A stretch of 41,030 bases of DNA from positions 1 through 41,030 of the forward strand of contig CALKNI010000164.1 in NCBI GenBank assembly GCA_938091115.1, read 5' to 3'. This document shows positions 27,109-35,450 of this stretch, in pieces. A program made the position numbers and the translations under genes. Below the pieces are notes generated by a model. The model saw only the letters and a list, made by a program, of their open reading frames with translations, had not been told where the DNA came from and searched no databases. This DNA comes from an uncultured Pirellulaceae bacterium (GTDB lineage: Bacteria > Planctomycetota > Planctomycetia > Pirellulales > Pirellulaceae). How positions within the stretch are numbered: the first letter of the stretch is position 1; the number at the start of each line of letters is the position of its first letter.

Positions 27109-29916
27109 ATGCCTCCCAAAAACCTAACAATTCACATCTTAACGCTCTGCATTGCGTCCCTGTTGGCCCGCGGGCAGACGTTAGGTGATCAACCGACCTA
27201 CGCCCAAATTCAACCTATTCTCACCAAATATTGCGCAGGTTGTCATAATGGCAACGAGGCAAATGGGGAATTCGCATTGGATAATTACGATGCTCTATTT
27301 CGAGGCGGCGAAAATGGGACCGCATTAACTTCGGGCAGTGCCGCTTCAAGTCGAATAATCCAGTACATGCGTGGAACATTGCAACCTTCAATGCCACCCG
27401 AAGAAGAAGCCCAGCCTTCGACAGCCGATATTGATCTGGTCGCGAAATGGATTGATTCGGGCGCACCTGGCCCTAAAGGAAAAAGTCCGCCGCTTACACT
27501 TAACGTTCCAAAAATCTCTCCTCGCACTGCTCAGCGACCGATCACGTCGTTAACAGTATTTAAAAACAAACTTGCAATCGGACGATACGGTTCCATTGAA
27601 ATACAAACGCTCAACTCAGAAAAACCCTCCCAAGAAATCGCTGAAATTGCCGGTAAAGTCACGAGCCTTGCCTTCTTGAAGGGCGGCCAGTTTCTTGTTG
27701 CTGGCACGGGAGTCACAGGGCTTTATGGAGAAGCAATATTAATCGACCTAGCAACGCTTCAAATTTCTAAACGGTTTCGTGGACATCTTGATCTCGTATA
27801 CTCGGTCGCAATCTCTGTTGATGAAACTCAGCTAGCGACATCAGGATACGACAAAAAATCGTTACTTTGGAATCTGGATTCAGCAAAACCCATTGCCCAG
27901 TTTCTTGGTCACAACGATGCCGTGTTCCAAAACACATTTGACCAATCGGGAAAACGACTTCTCACAGCCAGCGGCGACGCCACCGTGAAGGTCTGGCGAA
28001 CTTCCGACGGCTTGCGACTGGACACTCGCAACGAACCTCTCAAAGCCCAACAAGCTGTGGTCATCAACCCCGACGGCGAATCTTTTTATTCCGCTGGCGA
28101 AGATAACCGGATTCGAAAATGGTTATTGGAATCATCTGCTCCAGATCAAGTCAACCGACTGGCCATTTCTCGGTTTGCCCATGAGTCCAGCATTCAATCG
28201 CTGCAATTTACCCCGAATGGGTTTTTCTTATTTTCATCCGCCGCCAATGGTTCAATTAAAATTTGGAACCCACAAACGCTGACAGAAATATACGAATTCA
28301 AAGACTTGCCCACTAATGTTCAAACATTCGCCCTCACGGACGAACAGATCATTATTGGAACCTCCAAGGGAAAAATTGAAAAAATCAACTGGGCGAAACA
28401 GTCTCAATCCATGGAGGCTGCCTCGCCTGCGAACACGAAGTTGGCATCCAAGCCATCCGAAACTTTGGAGAGTCCAAAAGCACAGCCGAATGCAATTGTT
28501 GAAAGCGAGCCAAACAATGTCTTGGCTGACGCGAATGTCATGCGGGCACCATTTATTGCGGAAGGAATGATTACCGAATCCGACATTATCGATCAAGATC
28601 TCTATCGATTCCAAGCTCTTCAGGGCAGTCGCTGGATTATTGAAGCGAGAGCGACCAAAGGTAGCCCGGTCGACACCCATATTTCGGTTCTTGCAAGTGA
28701 CGGAAATCCAGTGCCCCGCGTCGTTTTACGCTCGGTAAGGGATTCCTATTTCACCTTCAGAGGAAAAAACTCGACTCAGACATCGGATTTCCGCATTCAC
28801 AACTGGGAGGAAATGCAACTCAATGAACTGCTTTACTGCAATGGTGAAGTTGTCAGATTGTATCACTACCCGCGTGGCCCAGATTCTGGCTACAACGTCT
28901 TTCCTAATTTTGGTAAACGCCATTCGATGTTTGACACTACTCCCATCGCCCATGCGTTGCACGAGCCATGCTTTATTGTCGAAGCTCACCCCCCTGGTTC
29001 TACCTTTCCAGAAATTGGACTACCCGTTTTCAAACTTAATTATGAAAACGATGATGCTTCGACTCAACAAATTGGCACAGACTCTCGCCTCTCATTTACC
29101 GCACCTGATGATGGCAATTACTTTGTCCGCGTTCGAGACGCAAGAAGTTTTGGCGGTGACAAATTTGGCTACACTCTGACCGTCAGGAATGAACTGCCAG
29201 ACTTTAAAATTAAAAACGTGATTGGAAAAAACCCGAAGTTGTCTCTGGGCAGCTATCAAAGGCTTGGAATCGAACTTGAGCGTATCGATAATTTTAACGA
29301 AGCAGTTCAAATCGAAATCGAAGACTTGCCACCGGGAATCAGTGTTGTTGGCCCGGTTGAAATCGAACGGAATGGTTTAAGAGCTTTTGTTACATTGCAT
29401 GCATCCAAAGAGGCAAAACTAGAGAAGGACACATCCAACACACCGACACTCAAAGCCACTGCCACCATTGATGGTAAGCACATTCTTCGGGAATCGAAGA
29501 TTGGAGCAATCGAACTAATTCCACCATTAAAGTTGGCAGTTGATCTACAAGCCTTACCTAACGCCGATTCAACGCTTAAACCAAGTGAATTCGAAACCAC
29601 ATCAATTCCTGAAGTTCGCATTCTCCCCGGAGAAACTACCACGGCAAAGATCTTCATTACCCGCAACGGCCACAAGGGTCGCGTCAACTTCGGCAAAGAA
29701 GATGCTGCTTTAAACCTGCCGTTTGGCGTTTACGTCGACAACACCGGGCTCAATGGAGTCTTGATCCCGCCGGACAAGAATTCGCGAACCATATTTTTAA
29801 CAGCCGAAAGCTGGGTAGAACCATGTTCGCGACTGATTTTCGTAAGGGCAGGGGAGGCCGGCAACCCATGCTCCAACCCAATTCGGTTGACCGTCCTTCC
29901 ACAGATCTCCGAATAA
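27109..29916 (+). CDS. Planctomycete cytochrome C-like, WD40 and pre-peptidase-domain secreted protein
   Basis: 935 residues from ATG 27109, 19 bases after the previous stop; a TTG four codons upstream is less likely. A signal peptide (ILTLCIASLLARGQTLG) leads into a PSCyt1-type domain with heme motif CAGCH (Cys42, Cys45, His46) and SSRIIQYMRGTLQPSMPPEE. WD40 repeats cover about 150-420, for example FRGHLDLVYSVAISVDETQL, DKKSLLWNL, FLGHNDAVFQNTF, GDATVKVWR and NGSIKIWNPQTL. C-terminal to these is a pre-peptidase (PPC)-like region (ESEPNNVLADANVM, DIDQDLYRFQALQGSRWIIEARA) and further beta-rich domains with DDGNYFVRVRD. It completes the DUF1501/DUF1549 set and probably sits in the same exported assembly; the role is unknown. 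Confidence 0.92.
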   Translation: MPPKNLTIHILTLCIASLLARGQTLGDQPTYAQIQPILTKYCAGCHNGNEANGEFALDNYDALFRGGENGTALTSGSAASSRIIQYMRGTLQPSMPPEEEAQPSTADIDLVAKWIDSGAPGPKGKSPPLTLNVPKISPRTAQRPITSLTVFKNKLAIGRYGSIEIQTLNSEKPSQEIAEIAGKVTSLAFLKGGQFLVAGTGVTGLYGEAILIDLATLQISKRFRGHLDLVYSVAISVDETQLATSGYDKKSLLWNLDSAKPIAQFLGHNDAVFQNTFDQSGKRLLTASGDATVKVWRTSDGLRLDTRNEPLKAQQAVVINPDGESFYSAGEDNRIRKWLLESSAPDQVNRLAISRFAHESSIQSLQFTPNGFFLFSSAANGSIKIWNPQTLTEIYEFKDLPTNVQTFALTDEQIIIGTSKGKIEKINWAKQSQSMEAASPANTKLASKPSETLESPKAQPNAIVESEPNNVLADANVMRAPFIAEGMITESDIIDQDLYRFQALQGSRWIIEARATKGSPVDTHISVLASDGNPVPRVVLRSVRDSYFTFRGKNSTQTSDFRIHNWEEMQLNELLYCNGEVVRLYHYPRGPDSGYNVFPNFGKRHSMFDTTPIAHALHEPCFIVEAHPPGSTFPEIGLPVFKLNYENDDASTQQIGTDSRLSFTAPDDGNYFVRVRDARSFGGDKFGYTLTVRNELPDFKIKNVIGKNPKLSLGSYQRLGIELERIDNFNEAVQIEIEDLPPGISVVGPVEIERNGLRAFVTLHASKEAKLEKDTSNTPTLKATATIDGKHILRESKIGAIELIPPLKLAVDLQALPNADSTLKPSEFETTSIPEVRILPGETTTAKIFITRNGHKGRVNFGKEDAALNLPFGVYVDNTGLNGVLIPPDKNSRTIFLTAESWVEPCSRLIFVRAGEAGNPCSNPIRLTVLPQISE

Positions 29917-30065
29917 AAATACTAATTGAATCGACTGAATTGTTGCCGCGAGCTTATTCCCCAGAGGAGAGGAAATTAAAACTCAAACGGGGGGCTAGAA
30001 AATTGTCAAGTTTTGAAGTTTGATGAATGCTCGAATCTTCTATTGTCAGGGCTGAAAGCTAAATA

Positions 30066-30812
30066 ATGAACTCTCCAATTGCGATTGTAATGGCCGCGGG
30101 AAAAGGAACCCGCATGAAATCAGAACTTCCTAAAGTGCTATGTCTGGCCAACGGACGACCGCTGGTCCGATTCGTACTCGATGCTCTTAATCAGGCGGGC
30201 GTCGGGGGCATGGTTGTCGTGGTTGGTTACGAAGCGGAAAAAGTGGAGACCGAGCTTGCTGGCGAGCAAAATCTCCAATTTGCCTATCAAACCGAGCAAC
30301 TTGGTACTGGCCACGCCGTTATGATGTGCCGCGAGCAGATCAAAGATCATGACGGGCCAGTGGTCGTGGTCGCAGGCGATTCTCCTATGATGCAAGCCTC
30401 TTCGATTAAATCACTGCTCGATGAATTCGCAGACGCTGCTCCCGCATGCCTTTTAGGAACTCTTATTCACTCCGATCCCACGGGACTTGGTCGGATTGTT
30501 CGCAATGCGGATGGCCAGTTCGTCGGAATCGTCGAGGAGAAGGATGCTGACGAGGAACAGCGTAGCATTTCTGAAGTCAATATGAGCACCTACGTATTTG
30601 ACTGCCAAAAAATGTTGAGGGCTTTGGACCGCTTGACCGATGACAACAACCAAAAAGAGTATTACATTACAGATCTGCCGGGAATCATGCTTGATGACGG
30701 AGAGGATGTCCGTGCCCTTCCGGTTCTCAAACCAATCGAGGCCTTAAGTGTCAACACCGTGGAACAACTTGTAGAGGTCGAACAAGTAATGAAGAATCTC
30801 CTGACAGAATAA
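30066..30812 (+). CDS. GlmU-like UTP:sugar-1-phosphate uridylyltransferase domain protein
   Basis: 248 residues of a nucleotidyltransferase closest to the N-terminal half of GlmU, which makes UDP-N-acetylglucosamine from GlcNAc-1-phosphate and UTP. Visible are the MAAGKGTRMKSELPKVL signature (9-25), YQTEQLGTGHAVMMC (77-91), the VVAGDSPMMQ metal site (with Asp), GLGRIVRN, IVEEKDA and ITDLPGIM, as in GlmU. The left-handed beta-helix acetyltransferase half is absent, so acetylation of GlcN-1-P must come from another protein if this is the UDP-GlcNAc route. prs follows 100 bases downstream, as in Bacillus-type glmU-prs order. Uncertainty remains about the exact sugar phosphate. Confidence 0.85.
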   Translation: MNSPIAIVMAAGKGTRMKSELPKVLCLANGRPLVRFVLDALNQAGVGGMVVVVGYEAEKVETELAGEQNLQFAYQTEQLGTGHAVMMCREQIKDHDGPVVVVAGDSPMMQASSIKSLLDEFADAAPACLLGTLIHSDPTGLGRIVRNADGQFVGIVEEKDADEEQRSISEVNMSTYVFDCQKMLRALDRLTDDNNQKEYYITDLPGIMLDDGEDVRALPVLKPIEALSVNTVEQLVEVEQVMKNLLTE

Positions 30813-30912
30813 GCACAAGAATCGCAGTAAGATAACCGAACCAAGAATCATCGGCACGACTGAGTCACGTTTATTAATTAACTAAATCACCTGTTTATTC
30901 GAAGTACCAACG

Positions 30913-31875
30913 ATGCGAGAACTGAAAATTTTTAGCGGTCGTGCCCATCCTGAGCTGTCTGAGAAAATTGCTGAGTTTCTCCACCTCGAACTGGGAAACG
31001 TGAAGTTCTCTACCTTTCCCGATGGGGAAGTTCACTGCAAAATTGAGGACGTCCGTGGAAGGGACGTCTTCCTGGTACAACCGACCTGTCCGCCGGTTAA
31101 CGATACATTGATGGAATTGTTAATCCTTATCGACACTTGCCTTCGCGCCAGTGCCGAAAGAATTACCGCTGTGATTCCTTATTTTGGCTATGCCCGCCAG
31201 GACCGAAAAGACGAAGGACGCGTTCCTATCACGGCCAAACTAGTAGCCAACATGGTTACCCGAGCAGGTGCTGATCGCGTTTTGACGATGGATTTGCATG
31301 CTGCACAAATCCAAGGTTTTTTCGACGTTCCCGTTGATCACATGTATGCTGCTGGCGTCCTTAATGATCACTTCCGCGCCATGAATATCCCAAAAGAAGA
31401 TATCGTAATCGTCAGCCCCGACGAAGGCAGCATTAAACGCGCCGTGGGACACGCGAAACGACTCGGAGGCGATATTGCTATTATCGATAAAAGACGGTTG
31501 TCAGCCGACAATGTCACTCAGGAAAACATTATTGGCGGCCCACTAGAAGGCAAAGTCGCGCTGATGTTCGATGACATGATTAGCACCGCGGGCTCGATTG
31601 TTGGTGCTGCCGAATTGGTGCGAAAAAAAGGTGCGCGGGAGATCCACGTCGCTGCATCTCATGGCGTTTTCGCGGGACCAGCGATTGAACGACTCAAGAA
31701 TGCCCCAATTGACAGTATCGTGGTCACCGACAGCATTCCAATTCCCCCAGAAAAAATGCTGCCTAACATGAAAGTTTTGAGTGTCGCTCCAATCTTGGCA
31801 GAGGCCATCAAGCGGATTCACCAGCACAAATCGATTTCTGCGATATTCAGCGATGCTGGCGGCGAAGAGGCTTAA
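30913..31875 (+). CDS. prs: Ribose-phosphate pyrophosphokinase
   Basis: Makes PRPP from ribose 5-phosphate and ATP, the precursor for nucleotides, His and Trp. The 320 residues match class I enzymes: FSGRAHPELSEKIAEFL at the start, FPDGEVHCKIEDVRGRDVFLVQ, the flexible catalytic loop YFGYARQDRKDEGRVPITAKLVA, the DLHAAQIQGFFDVPVDH segment, and the PRPP-binding loop MFDDMISTAGSIVGAAELV. An intrinsic terminator lies 57 bases after the stop. Confidence 0.97.
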   Translation: MRELKIFSGRAHPELSEKIAEFLHLELGNVKFSTFPDGEVHCKIEDVRGRDVFLVQPTCPPVNDTLMELLILIDTCLRASAERITAVIPYFGYARQDRKDEGRVPITAKLVANMVTRAGADRVLTMDLHAAQIQGFFDVPVDHMYAAGVLNDHFRAMNIPKEDIVIVSPDEGSIKRAVGHAKRLGGDIAIIDKRRLSADNVTQENIIGGPLEGKVALMFDDMISTAGSIVGAAELVRKKGAREIHVAASHGVFAGPAIERLKNAPIDSIVVTDSIPIPPEKMLPNMKVLSVAPILAEAIKRIHQHKSISAIFSDAGGEEA

Positions 31876-31932
31876 GAATTCATGGGCTCGATAATTTAAG
31901 TGAGGTCGGATTGACCGGCTTTGTTTCGATCG

Positions 31933-31963
31933 GGATCTAGCTCAAGGCTAGCTCCGGTTTTTT
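31933..31963 (+). terminator. Intrinsic terminator after prs
   Basis: The strand folds into a 9-position stem (GGATCTAGC 31933-31941 with GCTAGCTCC 31947-31955, one T-C mismatch) around loop TCAAG, followed by GG and six T residues (31958-31963). Its position just past prs and before convergent groES fits a Rho-independent terminator. Confidence 0.75.
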
Positions 31964-31990
31964 ATAAGTAATCCCTTGAAACGGCCATCA

Positions 31991-32006
31991 ATTGCGATAC
32001 CGCAAT
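31991..32006. other. Perfect 6-bp hairpin downstream of the GroES-family gene
   Basis: ATTGCG and CGCAAT are exactly complementary around a four-base ATAC loop, beginning 8 bases after the minus-strand stop at 32014. There is no T-run on the minus strand, so a terminator role is uncertain; it may protect the 3' end of that mRNA. Confidence 0.35.
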
Positions 32007-32013
32007 GACACGG

Positions 32014-32358
32014 CTAACTGCGGTCAGAATCTTCACGTCGAAACACGGCAACGACATCTTCGGCAGGGACCACGAACAGTTGGTTATCCGACTCGAAATC
32101 AACAGGAATTGCATTTCCGGGGTGAAACAGAACCTTATCGTACTGACGCAAAGGCAAATCCTCATCGTGCTCAATCGCAGCTGAGATCGTCACGATTCGC
32201 CCAGTAATTGTTGGAATCTCTGCGGAATCAGGTAAAGCGATCCCACCCTTGGTTTTCTTTTTCGGCTCATCTTTACGCACGAGAACACGGAGTCCGATTG
32301 GTTCTACGTACTCAAATTTGGGTGCTCGAGCTTGTTTCTTACCAGGCTCTCTCGCCAT
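32014..32358 (-). CDS. groES: GroES-family co-chaperonin
   Basis: A 114-residue Cpn10-type protein. EYVEPIGLRVLVRKDEPKKKTKGGIALPDSAE carries the family's beta-strand and the mobile loop (KTKGGIALPDS) that contacts GroEL. The rest has GRIVTIS, the YDKVLFHPGNAIPVDF segment and FVVPAEDVVAVF. Compared with classical GroES (about 97 residues) it has about 14 extra basic N-terminal residues. GAGG lies 9 bases before the ATG. No groEL gene is adjacent and no CIRCE-like repeat is seen in front. It is probably one of several GroES paralogues, so the symbol marks the family only. Confidence 0.87.
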   Translation of the reverse strand: MAREPGKKQARAPKFEYVEPIGLRVLVRKDEPKKKTKGGIALPDSAEIPTITGRIVTISAAIEHDEDLPLRQYDKVLFHPGNAIPVDFESDNQLFVVPAEDVVAVFRREDSDRS

Positions 32359-33060
32359 TCCTAAATTCCTCGTATTTACTGATGAGCTTTAAAGCGGTTC
32401 ATTATTGCGACTTTTTAAAAAACGTCGAGCCATTCGAGGCGTTGAAGCAGGAATTGAACGCTGAATTTCTAATTTCGGGGACTAAAATTCCACTTTTTCA
32501 GCCCAAATTACGAAACAGGTTCAAAGCGGCCCTCACGGGGACCACCCTTTTGGCCTGAATCCCGAGCGTCCCAACACCCGCAGTCGCCCCAATCCGTTTT
32601 AATTTTAAATCTCGACAAACGATTTATAAAAATTTCGCTGATCTTAATCTCTTTTCCCAAAAGCCTGCATTAGACAAGCCGATGGTACGATAGTGAAACG
32701 CGAAAACGCATTTAAGAATCACGGGATATTCGCCTAAAACCAAGAAATAACCGCAGTAAATAGACTTGTTCTCAGGCTTGGAGACCATCCTGACGGCACC
32801 TCTCAATCAGCTGGAGGCAATTCGGCAACGTTTGAAGCGGTAAAAAGGCGGCTAAAACTGTAACTTGGGCTTGTATCAAGTCGGGATTCTGCCAAAATGT
32901 GCGGTTTCAATGATAAAGAAATGGTGGACGGTTTGCGCCATCATATCGGCTGAGTTCCGCCGGATTGCAGCCCGCTTGCTAGGCTTCCCTCGCTGTTGTG
33001 GGTTTGCTTTGCACGAATATATTTTGCTTTGAATCCAAATTTGTATGACAGGTTATTAAA
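32359..33060. other. Divergent 700-base spacer, groES / rplY
   Basis: No gene-like ORF was found on either strand. I looked for tRNA arms, a CIRCE element and a signal-recognition-particle RNA core and saw none. There is a short hairpin-forming stretch (ACTTG/CAAGT, about 32862-32881). The spacer must hold the promoters of both flanking transcription units. Its length is unusual for this compact neighbourhood. Confidence 0.5.
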
Positions 33061-33636
33061 GTGGCAGACACACTTAACGTAGAAAAACGAGAAGAGACTG
33101 GATCGCTTAGAATGAAGCGTCTGCGTCAAACGGGTAAGATCCCTGCTGTTTTATACGGGCACGGCAAAGATACTGAGGTGCTTTGCGTTCTCGAAAAAGA
33201 ATTAACCAAGGCAATTGACCACGGAAGCCACATTGTTGAACTCAAAGGAGCGGCAAGCGAGAGTGCTCTCATCAAAGCCGTTCAATGGGATGCTTTCGGA
33301 ATCAACATTATTCATTTGGATCTGACTCGAGTCGACGCGACAGAAGCCGTCGAGGTCACGCTTCCAATTGAACTTCGTGGAGACGCTAAAGGGACTCACC
33401 ACGGTGGAGTGGTAAACTTCCTTCAGCACCAAGTCTCGATTATGTGCCCTGCAAATGTAGTCCCCGAAAAAATCGAACTTAAAATCGCAGATTTGGATGT
33501 CGATCAAGTAATTGACGCAGGCCAACTGGTTTTGCCAGAAGGCGCTAGTCTTGCCGAAGCTGGAACCACCCCAATTGTTTCATGCACGCTGGCTGCTGGA
33601 GAAGATGATGCAACCGGTGAAACGGATGAATCCTAG
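33061..33636 (+). CDS. rplY: 50S ribosomal protein L25 / general stress protein Ctc
   Basis: Binds 5S rRNA. The 191-residue length is that of the CTC/TL5 form, with an L25 domain (about 1-95: VEKREETGSLRMKRLRQTGKIPAVLYGHG) and a C-terminal beta domain (VEVTLPIELRGDAKGTHHGGVVNFLQHQVSIMCP, ending in an acidic tail). The start is GTG 33061 with AGG eight bases upstream. pth follows 18 bases later, as in many bacteria where ctc precedes pth. Confidence 0.96.
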   Translation: MADTLNVEKREETGSLRMKRLRQTGKIPAVLYGHGKDTEVLCVLEKELTKAIDHGSHIVELKGAASESALIKAVQWDAFGINIIHLDLTRVDATEAVEVTLPIELRGDAKGTHHGGVVNFLQHQVSIMCPANVVPEKIELKIADLDVDQVIDAGQLVLPEGASLAEAGTTPIVSCTLAAGEDDATGETDES

Positions 33637-33654
33637 GAATTGTAGGCATTTACG

Positions 33655-34290
33655 ATGAAAATCGTCGTTGGTCTGGGAAATCCCGGTAGAGAATACGACG
33701 GAACGCGACACAACGTCGGGTTTGAAGTTTTGGCTTTAATCGCCCGGCGATTTAATGCGGGGCGACCGAAGGCTAAATTTAAAGCAGAAGTGGCAGAAGT
33801 AAGTATAAAAAACCAGAAAACGATCTTGCTCAGTCCGCTCACTTTTATGAACTTAAGTGGGCAAAGCGTCAGGGCAGCACTCGATTTCTACAAATTACCG
33901 CTGAATGATGTTTTGGTGGTTTGTGATGACATCAATTTGGATGTTGCAAGGCTGAGATTTCGGCCAAGCGGATCCGCAGGAGGTCAAAACGGATTAAAAA
34001 ACATCATCCAGCAATTGGGAAGCCAAGATTTTGGAAGACTGCGGGTTGGAGTTGGGAAAACTCCGCCTCACTGGAATGCGTCGGATTTTGTTTTAGGCAA
34101 ATTCGGAGCAGACGAGCGGTCTGAAATTGATCTCGGCATTTCCCGTGCAGCCAGTGCTGTTGAGGCTTGGATAGGGCACGGGATTGAAGTGGCAATGAAT
34201 CAATTCAACGCCAACCCAACCCAACAGAAGAAAAAAAAGTCGGAAACGAACCAGCAGGTAGTCAACCTGCCTGATCAAGTCCGAGAATAA
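33655..34290 (+). CDS. pth: Peptidyl-tRNA hydrolase
   Basis: Releases tRNA from prematurely dropped peptidyl-tRNA. MKIVVGLGNPGREYDGTRHNVGF contains Asn9 and catalytic His19. Further signatures are SPLTFMNLSGQSV, VCDDINLDVARLRFRPSGSAGGQNGLKNI (containing the catalytic Asp) and FGRLRVGVGKTP. A basic low-complexity C-terminal tail (PTQQKKKKSETNQQ) extends the usual domain. It sits between rplY and rpsF in a tight same-strand run. Confidence 0.97.
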   Translation: MKIVVGLGNPGREYDGTRHNVGFEVLALIARRFNAGRPKAKFKAEVAEVSIKNQKTILLSPLTFMNLSGQSVRAALDFYKLPLNDVLVVCDDINLDVARLRFRPSGSAGGQNGLKNIIQQLGSQDFGRLRVGVGKTPPHWNASDFVLGKFGADERSEIDLGISRAASAVEAWIGHGIEVAMNQFNANPTQQKKKKSETNQQVVNLPDQVRE

Positions 34291-34342
34291 CACGACAGAC
34301 CCAATAAACCATTAAAAACGAGACTTATAAGGAAATTCGAAC

Positions 34343-34741
34343 GTGGCTGAGAATGTTTACGAATGCATGTTCATCTTTAATGCTAACGCATATGCGAGAA
34401 ACCCTGCAGGAGCGGCGACAGCAGTTGACGAATTGGTCACCTCTAACGGTGGCGAAATCCTTGCGAGTCGCCTTTGGAATGAGCAGAAACTAGCCTATCC
34501 AATCAAAGGTCACCGCAAAGGTGCTTACTGGTTAAGCTATTTCCGTATTGACAGCTCACAACTGGTCAAATTCAACCGCGCCTGCCAGTTGAATGACTCG
34601 ATTTTGCGGCACCTTGCCATCAAACTTGACCCAAGGTTGGTTGAGCCAATGGTTGCTGTAGCGAAAGGCGAGACACCGGCTGCAAAGGCACCTGCGGAAG
34701 CGAGCAGCGAAGCAGAAACTGAAGCTGTTGCAACGGAATAA
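34343..34741 (+). CDS. rpsF: 30S ribosomal protein S6
   Basis: 132 residues beginning at GTG 34343, with AAGGA about 10 bases upstream, which supports the GTG. The alternating ferredoxin-like fold is evident: VYECMFIFNANAYARNP, LASRLWNEQKLAYPIKGHRKGAYWLSYFRID and RACQLNDSILRHLAIKLD. An Ala/Glu-rich acidic tail ends the protein. In most bacteria rpsF is followed by ssb and rpsR; here ssb follows but rpsR does not. Confidence 0.96.
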   Translation: MAENVYECMFIFNANAYARNPAGAATAVDELVTSNGGEILASRLWNEQKLAYPIKGHRKGAYWLSYFRIDSSQLVKFNRACQLNDSILRHLAIKLDPRLVEPMVAVAKGETPAAKAPAEASSEAETEAVATE

Positions 34742-34776
34742 AATTGAAAACCAATTGATTTTTACGCCGGCCTGAC

Positions 34777-34797
34777 CAACCGTGTCACAACCGGTTG
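34777..34797. other. Hairpin between rpsF and ssb
   Basis: CAACCG (34777-34782) and CGGTTG (34792-34797) form a 6-bp stem around a nine-base loop in the 167-base rpsF-ssb gap. No T-run follows directly. It might be a processing or attenuation structure; this is only a pattern. Confidence 0.3.
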
Positions 34798-34908
34798 CGA
34801 AGATACAACTAATGATTTTTGTTTAGCGGATTCAACGGATTGTAAAACCGCCGAAAAAATGAAGCTGACGAGCGTCAGTGGATGGCTCTCAAAATTTTGG
34901 AGATTACC

Positions 34909-35352
34909 ATGGCTAGTTACAATCGCGTCGTAATCGTTGGAAACTTAACTCGAGACGTCGAGTTAAGGTACACCCCCGGAGGTACCGCAGTCACCGACAT
35001 CGCTCTGGCAGTGAATGACCGGGTCAAAAAGAACGATCAATGGGTTGATGAAGTAAATTTTTTCGATGTAACTTTATGGGGACGTACCGCTGAAGTAGCA
35101 GGAGAATACCTTTCAAAAGGATCCTCCGTTTTAATTGAAGGAAAGCTGAAACAAGATCGTTGGGAACAAGACGGTAAGAATCGATCAAAAGTAAAAATTG
35201 TAGGCGAAAAAATGCAGATGCTGAGTAGTCGCAATAGCGGAGGAGCAGGTGGCCAACCGTCCAGGCCCCACACTTCCACTGAAGGGACATCGACACCTGC
35301 ACAAAGTGCACCTCAACAAAGTGCACCTCCTAATGACGAAGTACCATTTTAA
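34909..35352 (+). CDS. ssb: Single-stranded DNA-binding protein
   Basis: 147 residues from ATG 34909. This start is preferred over the ATG 27 bases upstream because TTGGAG lies about 8 bases before it and the product then begins [25 protein letters not shown], as SSB proteins do. The OB fold (about 1-105) includes [37 protein letters not shown] Gly/Pro/Gln-rich linker then leads to the acidic tip NDEVPF, which recruits partner proteins. It coats single-stranded DNA in replication and repair, consistent with dnaB nearby. Confidence 0.96.
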   Translation: MASYNRVVIVGNLTRDVELRYTPGGTAVTDIALAVNDRVKKNDQWVDEVNFFDVTLWGRTAEVAGEYLSKGSSVLIEGKLKQDRWEQDGKNRSKVKIVGEKMQMLSSRNSGGAGGQPSRPHTSTEGTSTPAQSAPQQSAPPNDEVPF

Positions 35353-35450
35353 TTTTTTAAACGACAACTCGATCCCAAAAACTAGTCGCTAAGACTTTGC
35401 AAACGGATTTAGAAACAAATAAACCGAGATAGTAAAAAAGAGACACTTCG

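Noticed and set aside
32359-32460. CIRCE heat-shock operator before the GroES-family gene
   Set aside because: No TTAGCACTC / GAGTGCTAA inverted pair is present in the upstream region.
32208-32558. 116-codon plus-strand ORF over the start of groES
   Set aside because: It is antisense to groES for nearly half its length and has no domain likeness.
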